From Mesorhizobium sp. LMG 17147 (GTDB lineage Bacteria > Pseudomonadota > Alphaproteobacteria > Rhizobiales > Rhizobiaceae), in NCBI RefSeq assembly GCF_024297145.1, contig NZ_JANCTC010000029.1, positions 1 to 43,545 on the forward strand: a stretch of DNA of 43,545 nt, in the 5' to 3' direction. A program made the translations under genes and the position numbers. The notes below the pieces were generated by a model. The model saw only the letters and a program-made list of their open reading frames with translations, did no database searches and was not told the origin of the DNA. Positions 17,031 through 24,685 of the stretch are shown here, in pieces; positions within the stretch are counted from its first letter, which is position 1, and every line of letters begins with the position of its first letter.

Positions 17031-18434
17031 ATGGCCGCGAAGGGCACTGTCGCGTCGCGCACGGGTGCGATTGGAGTGGTCTTCCCCGCGGCAGCCAAAG
17101 CTGCCGACGACTGGAGTGACTCTGCGGAAATGAGTGGGGAGGCGCCGGTTTTGTCCGGAAAAGGCAGCAATTCAGTCAAGGTGCGGCATTATAACGAGCG
17201 CTTCGTGCTTGATGCCATCCGCCGCCTGAAGGAGGCATCCAAGTCAGATCTGGCGCGCGCCGCAAATCTGACGCCGGCCGCGGTCGCCGCTATTGTCGAC
17301 GGGCTGGAATCGTCAGGATTTGTAAAGCAAGTGGGAAAAAGGTTCGGACAACGCGGATCGCCGTCCACTCTCTACCGACTTGCACCGGAGCGCATCTACA
17401 GTGTCGGCATCAAGATCGGCCGGCGCGCGCTGGAAGCCGTGCTCGTCGACTTCGCCGGCGAGGTCCGCTCGCGCGAGTCGCACGAATATCGCTTTCCGGA
17501 TCCCGACATGGTGCTAAAGGCCGGCAACATGTCGCTGGCCAATTTCGACAAGCTGGTCGAGGGGCTTGGCGATGCCAGCATCGTCGGCGTCGGCATCGCC
17601 TCGCCGTATTTCCTCGGCGGCTGGAGCGAGGAGCTCGGCTTTCCCGACGACCTTGGCAGCCGCTGGGAAGCAATCGATCTGACGACGTTCTTCGCCACAA
17701 AGCCGAAGACCCCGGTCTTCGTGGAAAACGACGCGTCATCGGCCGCACTCGCCGAGCTCATTCAGGGGATCGGCGCGCGGTTCCGCGACTTCATGCATAT
17801 CTCGATCGACACCTTTGTCGGTGGCGGACTGGTGCAAGGCGGCAAGGTCCACACCGGGCCGCACGGCAACAGCGCCGCGCTCGGTCCTTTGCCGGTCTCG
17901 CCTTCAAGCCTCGATTCGGTGGCGGCCAAGCCGGCACGCTACCAGAGCCTGCTGCATCGCGCTTCGATCTATGTGCTGGTCAATCATCTCAAATCGCGCG
18001 GCATCGAAATCAATCGCGTGCGCGAACTCGACCCCTTGCCGCCGGGGGCGCGCGAACCGCTGTCCGAATGGATCGACGATTGCGCCAATGCGCTGGTCGA
18101 GGCGATCATCGCCATCACCTCCGTCATCGACATCGAGGCGATCGTTCTCGACAGCATCCTGCCGCGGCCGATCCATCTCGAGCTGCTGGCAAAGGTGCAG
18201 ACCCAGTTCAACAGGATCAGCGCCATCGGCATCGTGGCGCCGGAAATCGTGTCGGGACAATTCGGCCCCGAGGCCTCGCCGATCGGCGCGGCGATGCTGC
18301 CGTTCTCGGCACTGTTGGCGCCCGACAGCGGCGTGCTGATGATCGGCAAGGACAGAACGATGCTGCTGGGCAGCCTGTCGAGACTTGCCAGCCAAAGCCA
18401 ACCAGGAAGAAGCTCAGCGACGTCAACGGGATAG
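17031..18434 (+). CDS. ROK-family transcriptional regulator (non-kinase)
   Basis: A 467-aa protein from the ATG at 17031; the ATG at 17127 is a credible alternative giving 435 aa. A winged helix-turn-helix occupies roughly residues 50-115 (VRHYNERFVLDAIRRLKEAS, ARAANLTPAAVAAIVDGLES). The ROK domain follows (YSVGIKIGRRALEAVLVDF, then VFVENDASSAALAELIQG). The glucokinase-type DxGGT phosphate loop is replaced by KIGRR, and the CxCGxxGC zinc motif expected after the GxHGxxxxLG region is absent, so it should sense a sugar rather than phosphorylate it. Being divergent from the transporter, it probably represses that operon until its sugar arrives. Confidence 0.88.
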   Translation: MAAKGTVASRTGAIGVVFPAAAKAADDWSDSAEMSGEAPVLSGKGSNSVKVRHYNERFVLDAIRRLKEASKSDLARAANLTPAAVAAIVDGLESSGFVKQVGKRFGQRGSPSTLYRLAPERIYSVGIKIGRRALEAVLVDFAGEVRSRESHEYRFPDPDMVLKAGNMSLANFDKLVEGLGDASIVGVGIASPYFLGGWSEELGFPDDLGSRWEAIDLTTFFATKPKTPVFVENDASSAALAELIQGIGARFRDFMHISIDTFVGGGLVQGGKVHTGPHGNSAALGPLPVSPSSLDSVAAKPARYQSLLHRASIYVLVNHLKSRGIEINRVRELDPLPPGAREPLSEWIDDCANALVEAIIAITSVIDIEAIVLDSILPRPIHLELLAKVQTQFNRISAIGIVAPEIVSGQFGPEASPIGAAMLPFSALLAPDSGVLMIGKDRTMLLGSLSRLASQSQPGRSSATSTG

Positions 18435-18524
18435 GGTGGCGCTGCAAGGATCATCAAGCTCCAGGCATCATCAACATCACCTCGCAGTCCGGCACGGGCA
18501 CGGCGGGCTTTTTGCGCCGGCACC

Positions 18525-18550
18525 GGAACTTTTAGCGGCCGCTAATCTTC
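18525..18550 (+). promoter_or_regulatory. Probable EcfG/RpoE2-type promoter of csbD
   Basis: GGAAC at 18525-18529 is followed by 18 nt and TT (CTTC at 18547-18550), matching the alphaproteobacterial general-stress sigma consensus GGAAC-N18/19-TT. The spacer holds a perfect palindrome, TTAGCGGCCGCTAA. It lies 76 nt upstream of the csbD start. Two more sites with the same spacing occur at 18925 and 19207. Confidence 0.6.
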
Positions 18551-18625
18551 ATTCGTCACCGACATTGAAATGCCGATCGGTCCGCGCTCCGCTTCAGTGC
18601 GGGCCCAGGAAGCAAGGAGGAACAT

Positions 18626-18826
18626 ATGAACTGGGATCAAATCAAGGGAAAATGGACGCAGTTCAAAGGCAAGGCGAAAGAGCAGTGGGGTGACTTAACC
18701 GACGATGATCTTGATCGGATCGAGGGCAACCGGGACCAGCTCTTGGGGCGTATCCAGGAGCGATATGGCATCGCCAAGGAAGAGGCGGAGCGCCAGGTTG
18801 ATGACTGGTCCAGAAGCATCAGCTGA
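18626..18826 (+). CDS. CsbD-family general stress protein
   Basis: A 66-aa hydrophilic protein beginning MNWDQIKGKWTQFKGKAKEQ with the central DDDLDRIEGNRDQLLGRIQE, which is the complete CsbD signature. CsbD was defined as a sigma-B-controlled stress protein in Bacillus; in alphaproteobacteria such genes are common members of the EcfG regulon. The molecular function is not known. GGAGG at 18616-18620 is an excellent ribosome site. A GGAAC-type promoter precedes it. Confidence 0.93.
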   Translation: MNWDQIKGKWTQFKGKAKEQWGDLTDDDLDRIEGNRDQLLGRIQERYGIAKEEAERQVDDWSRSIS

Positions 18827-18924
18827 GCCTTGGACGCAACGCGGTCTTCTCCCACCGGGGTGAACTCGCGTCGCCCGCCGTGCCGACTGGTGCGGTGGGC
18901 TCTTTCGACTGGCAGGCCCCGCGA

Positions 18925-18950
18925 GGAACCTTTAGCCGTATCTAATGTTC
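18925..18950 (+). promoter_or_regulatory. Probable EcfG/RpoE2-type promoter of the 24-aa membrane peptide gene
   Basis: GGAAC at 18925-18929, 17 nt, then GTTC at 18947-18950, the same register as the csbD promoter. The spacer again contains TTAG-N6-CTAA. The small ORF starts 61 nt downstream. Confidence 0.6.
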
Positions 18951-19010
18951 TACTTGCGTGGCGGGCTTCGCCCCGGCGTGCGCCCCGCCCGGAGGCGAAG
19001 GAGTGCAATC

Positions 19011-19085
19011 ATGAACAACATTATCTGGCTGGTCGGCGCGATAGTGATCGTAATAGCCATTTTGAGTTTTTTGGGTCTGCGATAG
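19011..19085 (+). CDS. 24-residue hydrophobic membrane peptide
   Basis: ATG at 19011 encodes MNNIIWLVGAIVIVIAILSF followed by LGLR and a stop. It is a single transmembrane helix with a positively charged end. A GGAG-containing ribosome site (GAAGGAGTG) lies 7-13 nt upstream and a GGAAC-type promoter 61 nt upstream, so expression under stress is plausible. Similar tiny peptides are common near csbD genes in rhizobia as far as I recall; the function is unknown. Confidence 0.6.
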   Translation: MNNIIWLVGAIVIVIAILSFLGLR

Positions 19086-19206
19086 CATCTGAACCGTCTC
19101 TTCGAGCTGGCGACCGTCCCCGCGCGGCATGGCCTCAGCACGCCCAAGCTGGTCAGACTTAGGTCCCAAGCAAGACACTCTGGGGTTGGACCGAAGCCTC
19201 GGCTGA

Positions 19207-19232
19207 GGAACGTAGCCGGCTGGCTCACGTTG
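19207..19232 (+). promoter_or_regulatory. Probable EcfG/RpoE2-type promoter of the YflT-like gene
   Basis: GGAAC at 19207-19211, 17 nt, then GTT at 19229-19231, the third site in 700 bp with identical spacing. Unlike the other two, its spacer lacks the TTAG-N6-CTAA palindrome. The gene starts at 19332, leaving a leader of about 90 nt that contains a strong hairpin. Confidence 0.55.
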
Positions 19233-19293
19233 TGGTGAGCTTTGGCGCGACGAAGATGCGTCCGGACGGAAGAGTTCAAAGCCAGGGAGGAGA

Positions 19294-19322
19294 GGCCCGA
19301 CGCTGCTAACGAGCGTCGGGCC
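19294..19322 (+). promoter_or_regulatory. Perfect 11-bp hairpin between ribosome site and start codon
   Basis: GGCCCGACGCT at 19294-19304 pairs with AGCGTCGGGCC at 19312-19322 around GCTAACG. A strong GGAGG (19286-19290) lies just before the hairpin and the ATG (19332) 9 nt after it. With the hairpin folded, the effective spacing from GGAGG to ATG falls to 12 nt. A short frame from ATG 19256 (MRPDGRVQSQGGEARRC) ends at a TAA in the loop. No T-run follows, so a terminator is less likely. Confidence 0.5.
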
Positions 19323-19331
19323 TGGGCGTAA

Positions 19332-19859
19332 ATGCAAACAATCAGCAGACTGTTCAATTCCCATGCCCAGGCAGCACGTGCCGTTGCCGCGCTTCAGGCT
19401 GCCGGGATTCGCCGTCGCCAGATCAGCGTGGTCGGATCTTACAACGACAATGATGAACCGATCAGCGTTGCTGGATATTACGACGATGAGATGAGCGCTG
19501 TCTGGCGGAGCGCCGTCGCCGGTGCCGCACTTGGCGCCACGGCTGGTCTGTTAGCCGGTTTCAGCGCTTTTGGAGCTCAAGACGTTGATCCTGCGGGGAT
19601 GACCGGCATGGCTCTGGTCGGTGCGGCGTGGGGCGGCTTTGCCGGCGTGCTTCTCGGAACTTTGGCCAATTTCGCCCAGAAGCCGCGCAAGCCGAAGATC
19701 GCAGAAGGTGTCATACTGGTGATGGCCCGGGTCGATGAAAGGCAGGCCGGCGCCGCGCATACGGTGCTCCGGAGTTTCGCGGAGATGCCTTCCGGGCCGA
19801 TGAAGAGGAGCGCTTTGCCAAATTCAAGCCGGCTCCGCGTCCGATCTGGTGCCCGATGA
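19332..19859 (+). CDS. YflT-like (general stress protein 17M) membrane-associated protein
   Basis: A 175-aa protein. The first 45 residues (ISRLFNSHAQAARAVAALQA, then GIRRRQISVVGSY) are the ferredoxin-like N-terminal segment of general stress protein 17M/YflT relatives. Two Gly/Ala-rich hydrophobic stretches follow (AAGLLAG and GGFAGVLLG regions, about 62-112), a glycine-zipper-like pair that suggests membrane insertion. The region about 120-150 returns to a soluble alpha/beta pattern (GVILVMARVDERQAGAAHTV). It overlaps the next small gene by 4 nt (ATGA). Context and promoter motif point to the general stress response. Confidence 0.78.
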   Translation: MQTISRLFNSHAQAARAVAALQAAGIRRRQISVVGSYNDNDEPISVAGYYDDEMSAVWRSAVAGAALGATAGLLAGFSAFGAQDVDPAGMTGMALVGAAWGGFAGVLLGTLANFAQKPRKPKIAEGVILVMARVDERQAGAAHTVLRSFAEMPSGPMKRSALPNSSRLRVRSGAR

Positions 19860-20002
19860 AGTTTGGTTCGCGAAAGAGCAATTCAAACCGGAGGCGCCCG
19901 ACGAAAGCTTGGCAAACCAACACTTTGGAAGCATGGGGGCTACTTACCGTCGTGTTGTCCTTTATTCTTACCGTTCTGTTGGCTGGTCTCATCCTTGGCT
20001 GA
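19856..20002 (+). CDS. 48-residue single-pass membrane protein, coupled to the YflT-like gene
   Basis: ATG at 19856 overlaps the preceding stop as ATGA. The product has a basic N-terminal half (MKFGSRKSNSNRRRPTKAWQ) and a C-terminal helix (AWGLLTVVLSFILTVLLAGL). The positive-inside rule predicts the N-terminus in the cytosol. The coupling to its neighbour is the main reason to believe it is real. No family recognised. Confidence 0.6.
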   Translation: MKFGSRKSNSNRRRPTKAWQTNTLEAWGLLTVVLSFILTVLLAGLILG

Positions 20003-20128
20003 ACCGAACCATGCCCTAGCCACCGGCGACACTATGCCCGGCAATTGGCGAAGGTTGTGGCCAGTTCGAAGGATTAAACCATTCGTGCTAAGCGTTAATA
20101 GCTTGTAGCCATAGGAGAGGACGCCGAC

Positions 20129-20386
20129 GTGGACAAACGGGCTGAAGGAGACAGGGAGAAATTGGCCCGAGGCGAGTTCGAGCTCAAAGCCGAACGATAT
20201 GGTGTGAACGCCTTTCTTCTCGTTGTCGAGCTTGTAAATCTGCTGGAAAAGCGCGGATTGATCAGCAGCGACGACGTCGCGAAAATAGCCGAGGCCGCCG
20301 CACTTGCCGTCGCCGCATCCAGTCAACCTGACGTGAACAGCATCAATCTGTTGCAGACCATCGCTGCCGCACGCCGGCCCAAATAG
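20129..20386 (+). CDS. Small hypothetical helical protein
   Basis: An 85-aa protein from a GTG start at 20129, with AGGAGAGGA at 20113-20121 as ribosome site. The first 25 residues are charged, then come VNAFLLVVELVNLLEKRGLI and DDVAKIAEAAALAVAASS. The pattern is amphipathic helix rather than membrane span. I do not recognise the family. It follows the stress cluster and may belong with it; no GGAAC site is seen before it. Confidence 0.6.
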   Translation: MDKRAEGDREKLARGEFELKAERYGVNAFLLVVELVNLLEKRGLISSDDVAKIAEAAALAVAASSQPDVNSINLLQTIAAARRPK

Positions 20387-20462
20387 GCTTATATCAAATC
20401 CGCCGGCAATCAGCGCCAACCAAACGCTATGGATTGAACGGTCGAGCGTACGGAGCCTTTCC

Positions 20463-21056
20463 ATGTGCAATGACTACGAGCAGCACATCGCCTGGGCCGA
20501 ATACTGCCGGATGATGGAATCGCTGGCGCTCAAAATCCCCAGCCATCAAACCGAACTGGATCTGCCGCAGGCGGATGACATCCACATCAACGACCCCGGG
20601 CCTGTAATGCGCGCCGCCGGCGACGCAATCGAACTGGCGTCGATGACGTTCGGCTTTCCCCCGGCCGGGCCAAAAGGTGGACCTGTATTCAACTTTCGCT
20701 CGGAGGGCCGGCAGTTCGGCAACAGCAAGCGCTGTCTTGTTCCGGCGTCGGCATTCTTCGAATTCACGGGACCGAAATATCCAAAAACCAAGCACAGGTT
20801 CACGCTGAATGGCCATTCGTTCATGGCGATTGCCGGGTTGTGGCGCGAGGGAACCGGCAACAAGCCGCCGACGTTCACGATGCTGACGAGCGAGCCGGGG
20901 CCGGACGTGGCGCCATATCACAACCGGCAAGTGGTTGTGCTGCGGCCATCGGACTGGGCGGCCTGGATCCACCTGACGAGGTCCGAGGCTGAACTCCTGC
21001 GCCCGTTGCCGGAAGGGTCGCTCAGAGTCGAGACAGTTCGGGTGGGTTCGGAGTAG
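20463..21056 (+). CDS. SOS response-associated peptidase family (SRAP, YedK/HMCES-like) protein
   Basis: A 197-aa protein. SRAP proteins crosslink to abasic sites in single-stranded DNA through the N-terminal Cys2 and so protect them from breakage. Here Met is followed directly by Cys (MCNDYEQ), fixing the start. The other active-site elements are visible: Asn in VFNFRSEG, Glu in LVPASAFFEF and His in APYHNRQVVVL. It is somewhat shorter than E. coli YedK (about 220 aa). The gene is monocistronic, and no LexA box was recognised in the 76 bp upstream. Confidence 0.92.
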   Translation: MCNDYEQHIAWAEYCRMMESLALKIPSHQTELDLPQADDIHINDPGPVMRAAGDAIELASMTFGFPPAGPKGGPVFNFRSEGRQFGNSKRCLVPASAFFEFTGPKYPKTKHRFTLNGHSFMAIAGLWREGTGNKPPTFTMLTSEPGPDVAPYHNRQVVVLRPSDWAAWIHLTRSEAELLRPLPEGSLRVETVRVGSE

Positions 21057-21148
21057 GAACCATGGGAAAATTGCGCGGTGCGGCTGCGCCGCATAGCCAC
21101 GGCGCCGCGCCCCATGCCCAGAACGAATGCCCGCGCGATATAAGCGCT

Positions 21149-21694
21149 TCAGCCCGGCTTGACGTAGCCGGCGGTGACCTCGTCCTTGTGAGCGGCGAAA
21201 GCTTCCAGGACTTCGGTTTTCTCAGGCTTCGGAATTTTGAAATGATCCAAGGTCCGCCCGAGTTCCGCTGCGACCTCATCGAATTCCGCGGGGGAAATCC
21301 GCAGGTCGCGATGTGCCTCCTCGAGGCCGAGCGGCGTCGTGCCGGGCTTGGTGGCGACGAACTTGAAGGGCCCGCCAGAAACGTCGCAGACCCACAGCGT
21401 CCGCATGAACTTGAGGCCGGGCAACCTTTCAAGGTTCTTGGTGTGCCATTTGCGCAATTGTGGGTTCTTGGACTTCTTGCCGACAATCGGGTTCATCACG
21501 ACGGCGTCGCTGAAATGATCGATCACCGCTGCAATGGCGAACACACCCCCCAGCCGCTCATATAGAGTTTTCCCCGATGTGGTTTTCTTAGCCTGGGCGA
21601 ATGCGTTATCGGCAGGCAATACCGCCGTCGATGCGGCGGCCAGCGCCAGCCCGGCGACAACACTTCGTCTTGTCAAAGAGGTCGAAATTTTCAT
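21149..21694 (-). CDS. Exported group-1 truncated haemoglobin with twin-arginine-like signal
   Basis: A 181-aa protein. Residues 1-34 are an export signal with paired arginines (SLTRRSVVAGLALAAASTAV), ending near AFA-Q, so it probably leaves the cytosol by Tat or Sec. The remainder is a truncated globin: TLYERLGGVFAIAAVIDHFS, the proximal His region WHTKNLERLPGLKFM, and EEAHRDLRISPAEFDEVA. Group-1 truncated globins bind O2 or NO at haem. A periplasmic version could detoxify NO, but that is inference. The paired-Arg context is shorter than the full Tat consensus, so Sec export cannot be excluded. Confidence 0.88.
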   Translation of the reverse strand: MKISTSLTRRSVVAGLALAAASTAVLPADNAFAQAKKTTSGKTLYERLGGVFAIAAVIDHFSDAVVMNPIVGKKSKNPQLRKWHTKNLERLPGLKFMRTLWVCDVSGGPFKFVATKPGTTPLGLEEAHRDLRISPAEFDEVAAELGRTLDHFKIPKPEKTEVLEAFAAHKDEVTAGYVKPG

Positions 21695-21882
21695 CCCTGG
21701 TTCCCTTCGAGGTTAGGCCAGAGCAAGCCGCAGCCTGTCTGGCGGGCTTCATGAAGTGACATTCGGACACGTTGCCGTATTTTTAGCATCGTCTAATGAA
21801 CTAACGCGCCCTTCGCCCGAATTATTCCGATGGACGGCATTGCCGTGGTCAACATGCGTAAGGTCGCGCGGATGAGGAAGGC

Positions 21883-22197
21883 TCAAGCACGCGTCGCCGC
21901 GCGCGGCAGCGGTCGCGAAGCCATTTCGGCCGCATCGGCGGCCCGATCGATGTTGTTGCGGGCACCGTAGTGTTCCTGGCCTTGCTGGCGGCGGTCGCCT
22001 GCGGCCAATAGCCTGTGCTTTTCGAAGATCGCTAGCTTCTGCGGATAGGTGATCCGCACCTTTGCGTTGCACCCGTCGCATTTGAAGTGCGCGATTGTTC
22101 TTAGTGCAGAGCCCTTTCTTACCGCCGGATGCGAGCAATCCGGACATTCGAATGTGAGCGCGACATCTGATAAGTCTTCGGCTAAGCCCATTTCCAT
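21883..22197 (-). CDS. Hypothetical protein with a four-cysteine zinc-ribbon motif
   Basis: A 104-aa protein from the ATG at 22197. The frame is open 60 nt further to a TTG, which is less convincing. Two CxxC knuckles, FECPDCSHPAVRKGS and HFKCDGCNAKVRITY, about 20 residues apart form a likely zinc ribbon. A basic, low-complexity tail follows (RAADAAEMASRPLPRAATRA). No family name can be given; such ribbons bind nucleic acid or protein. Confidence 0.62.
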   Translation of the reverse strand: MEMGLAEDLSDVALTFECPDCSHPAVRKGSALRTIAHFKCDGCNAKVRITYPQKLAIFEKHRLLAAGDRRQQGQEHYGARNNIDRAADAAEMASRPLPRAATRA

Positions 22198-22308
22198 CCC
22201 CTTCGCAAGCTCGGTGGCTACACTCTGGCGATTCTCAATGAGCAATTCAGATACCAAATGGCTGTGCCAAAGCGGGACTAGGCCAATTCGCCCCAGAACG
22301 TTGCGAAG

Positions 22309-22542
22309 CTAGTGCGCCTTCTCTGTGCCTTTTGAGCCACGAAGAGACCTAACTTCCTCCAGCAGCTCGCGCTCATTGGTAGTCACATTTCGGAAGATTG
22401 CGACAATCATCACCGCCAAGGCTTCGGCAGCCAGGCTTAAAGGATCAATGTGCTCATCTGCGCAAACCTGATCAAACACGCGTTCACAAATAGCCAAATC
22501 GTGAGGGCTGAGGCGGGTGCGATTGAAACGCCGGCGCGACAT
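22309..22542 (-). CDS. Small hypothetical protein
   Basis: A 77-aa, mostly helical soluble protein (SPHDLAICERVFDQVCADEH, then LSLAAEALAVMIVAIFRNVT). The pattern DxxICxxVFDxxC resembles short uncharacterised proteins I have seen in rhizobia. No domain recognised and no clear operon partner; it lies 111 bp after the zinc-ribbon gene's 5' end region on the same strand and could share its transcript. Confidence 0.6.
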   Translation of the reverse strand: MSRRRFNRTRLSPHDLAICERVFDQVCADEHIDPLSLAAEALAVMIVAIFRNVTTNERELLEEVRSLRGSKGTEKAH

Positions 22543-22692
22543 TTGCGAGCCTTCGAGGCCGCTGCCCGTGCAAAAGAAGCGGGTCTTCGCAAGAAACGCG
22601 AGTCATTGAGCGATTGTTCCCGGCTGCAAGCTTTGTCAAGCCGGCTGCAGCGGGCAGACCAGTTGGCGCTGACAGGTGCATGCTGAATTCGA

Positions 22693-22767
<75 letters not shown>

Positions 22768-22941
22768 CGCCGATGGCGGGGCTTCTGCCATATCGAACCG
22801 GCAAGCGCAAGGCCAAGACAAGGGGCACAAACGGGGCCGGGTTGAAAGGCCGCACCAGGCAATCGTTGCGGACATGGCCGTGCCACAATGTTGGCTATCC
22901 CTTGATCCGTACCGGCGGGTCGCCGGGCCGGGGACGGAACG

Positions 22942-23142
22942 ATGAACGACAAGGCAGTTTCTCCGAACAAGCCACCGAAGAAGGATGGTTCCGCGAAAAA
23001 GGCAGGAACTGGCCGCAAGGACCGGCTGGCCGAGCAGTTGCGCGCCAATCTGCAGAAGCGCAAGGCGCAATTGCGCTCACGAAGGACCGGCGACGCCGAC
23101 CAGCGGCCGGACGGGGTGCAGGCGGAGATGAAAAAAGATTAA
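22942..23142 (+). CDS. Small basic hypothetical protein upstream of murA
   Basis: A 66-aa, Lys/Arg-rich protein (MNDKAVSPNKPPKKDGSAKK, then DRLAEQLRANLQKRKAQLRS). The centre is a predicted amphipathic helix; the ends are disordered. It lies about 160 bp before murA on the same strand. A purine-rich GGGGACGGAA precedes the ATG. No domain is known to me; the composition suggests nucleic-acid or ribosome association, which is only a guess. Confidence 0.65.
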   Translation: MNDKAVSPNKPPKKDGSAKKAGTGRKDRLAEQLRANLQKRKAQLRSRRTGDADQRPDGVQAEMKKD

Positions 23143-23214
23143 CGCGAATCGGCTATGTTGGTCCCCGGTATTTGGCCAAATCAGCGTGGGCCAAAGTGGG
23201 GAATAGCCTGTTTC

Positions 23215-23242
23215 TTGAACCAAGCCGGCCAATGGTCTAGAT
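23215..23242 (+). promoter_or_regulatory. Candidate sigma-70 promoter of murA
   Basis: TTGAAC at 23215-23220 and CTAGAT at 23237-23242 are separated by 16 nt, similar to the rhizobial CTTGAC / CTATAT type. The murA start lies 58 nt downstream of the -10 box. Assigned by eye only. Confidence 0.35.
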
Positions 23243-23299
23243 CGTCGGCAACAGACTCAACCGATTTAAACCGGCCTTATAGCCGAGGGGACGCTCTTC

Positions 23300-24592
23300 A
23301 TGGATCGCATCAGAATTGTCGGCGGCAACAAGCTTGCCGGAAGCATCCCGATCTCGGGCGCGAAAAACGCCGCGCTGCCGCTGATGATCGCCGCGCTTTT
23401 GACCGACGACACGCTGACGCTGGAAAACGTGCCGCATCTGGCCGATGTCGAACAGCTCATCCGCATCCTCGGCAATCACGGCGTCGACTATTCGGTCAAT
23501 GGCCGCCGCGAAAAGCAGCAGGAAGGCTATTCGCGCACCATCACTTTCTCCGCCCGCAACATTGTCGACACGACGGCGCCTTACGAGCTGGTGTCGAAGA
23601 TGCGGGCCTCGTTCTGGGTGATCGGGCCGCTGCTGGCCCGCATGGGCGAAGCCAAGGTGTCGCTGCCCGGTGGCTGCGCGATCGGCACGCGCCCAGTCGA
23701 CCTCTTCCTCGAAGGCCTGCAGGCGCTGGGCGCCGATATCGACGTCGACACCGGCTACGTCATCGCCAAAGCCAGGAACGGCCGGCTTGTCGGCAACCGT
23801 TATGTGTTCCCGAAAGTCTCGGTCGGCGCCACCCATGTGCTGATGATGGCGGCCTCGCTGGCCAAGGGCGAGACGGTGCTCGAAAACGCCGCCCGCGAGC
23901 CGGAGATCGTCAACCTCGCCGAATGCCTCAACGCCATGGGCGCGAAGATCTCCGGCGCCGGCACGGCGGCCATCACCATCGACGGCGTCGAGGCGCTGTC
24001 GGGCGCCCGCGTCAGGGTGATCCCCGACCGTATCGAGACCGGCACCTATGCGATGGCGGTGGCGATGACCGGCGGCGACGTCGTGCTGGAAGGCGCGCGG
24101 CCCGATCTGTTGCAGACGGTGCTGGACATCATTTCGCAGACCGGCGCCGAGATCTCGCAGACCAATTCCGGCATCCGCGTCAGGCGCAATGGCGCCGGCA
24201 TTTCACCGGTTGACGTGACGACGGCGCCCTTCCCGGCTTTCCCGACCGATCTGCAGGCGCAGTTCATGGGCCTGATGACGATGGCCAAGGGCAAGTCGCG
24301 CATCACCGAGACGATCTTCGAAAACCGCTTCATGCACGTCCAGGAACTCGCCCGGCTCGGCGCCCACATCACGCTGTCCGGCCAGACCGCGATCGTCGAC
24401 GGGGTGGCGAAGCTGAAGGGCGCGCCGGTCATGGCGACCGATCTTCGCGCCTCGGTGTCGCTGGTCATCGCCGGCCTCGCCGCCGAAGGCGAAACCACGG
24501 TCAACCGCGTCTACCATCTCGACCGCGGCTTCGAGCGGCTGGAGGAAAAGCTGTCCGGCTGCGGCGCGGAGATCGAGCGCATTTCGGGCTAG
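23300..24592 (+). CDS. murA: UDP-N-acetylglucosamine 1-carboxyvinyltransferase
   Basis: MurA transfers enolpyruvate from PEP to UDP-GlcNAc, the first committed step of peptidoglycan synthesis, in the cytosol, and is the target of fosfomycin. The 430-aa product has the PEP-binding start ISGAKNAALPLMIAALLTDD. The active-site loop LPGGCAIGTRPVDLFLEG carries the fosfomycin-sensitive Cys at about residue 126. Late elements FPTDLQAQFMGLMTMAKG and VYHLDRGFERLEEKL are also present. It heads a run of housekeeping genes whose order is typical of Rhizobiales. Confidence 0.98.
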   Translation: MDRIRIVGGNKLAGSIPISGAKNAALPLMIAALLTDDTLTLENVPHLADVEQLIRILGNHGVDYSVNGRREKQQEGYSRTITFSARNIVDTTAPYELVSKMRASFWVIGPLLARMGEAKVSLPGGCAIGTRPVDLFLEGLQALGADIDVDTGYVIAKARNGRLVGNRYVFPKVSVGATHVLMMAASLAKGETVLENAAREPEIVNLAECLNAMGAKISGAGTAAITIDGVEALSGARVRVIPDRIETGTYAMAVAMTGGDVVLEGARPDLLQTVLDIISQTGAEISQTNSGIRVRRNGAGISPVDVTTAPFPAFPTDLQAQFMGLMTMAKGKSRITETIFENRFMHVQELARLGAHITLSGQTAIVDGVAKLKGAPVMATDLRASVSLVIAGLAAEGETTVNRVYHLDRGFERLEEKLSGCGAEIERISG

Positions 24593-24685
24593 AGCCTTTC
24601 CGCAGGGCTTGTGGCGCGGTTGCACGGACCGGAAAGACCGCCTAACAGAAGGCTGAATAGTCCAACCTTCAGGTGTGAAATCCGC

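Noticed and set aside
11515..18434. Rhamnose (rha) transport operon
   Set aside because: Binding protein similarity alone is not enough; no rhaU, rhaK, rhaD or rhaI and no DeoR-type rhaR are present, and the regulator is of ROK type.
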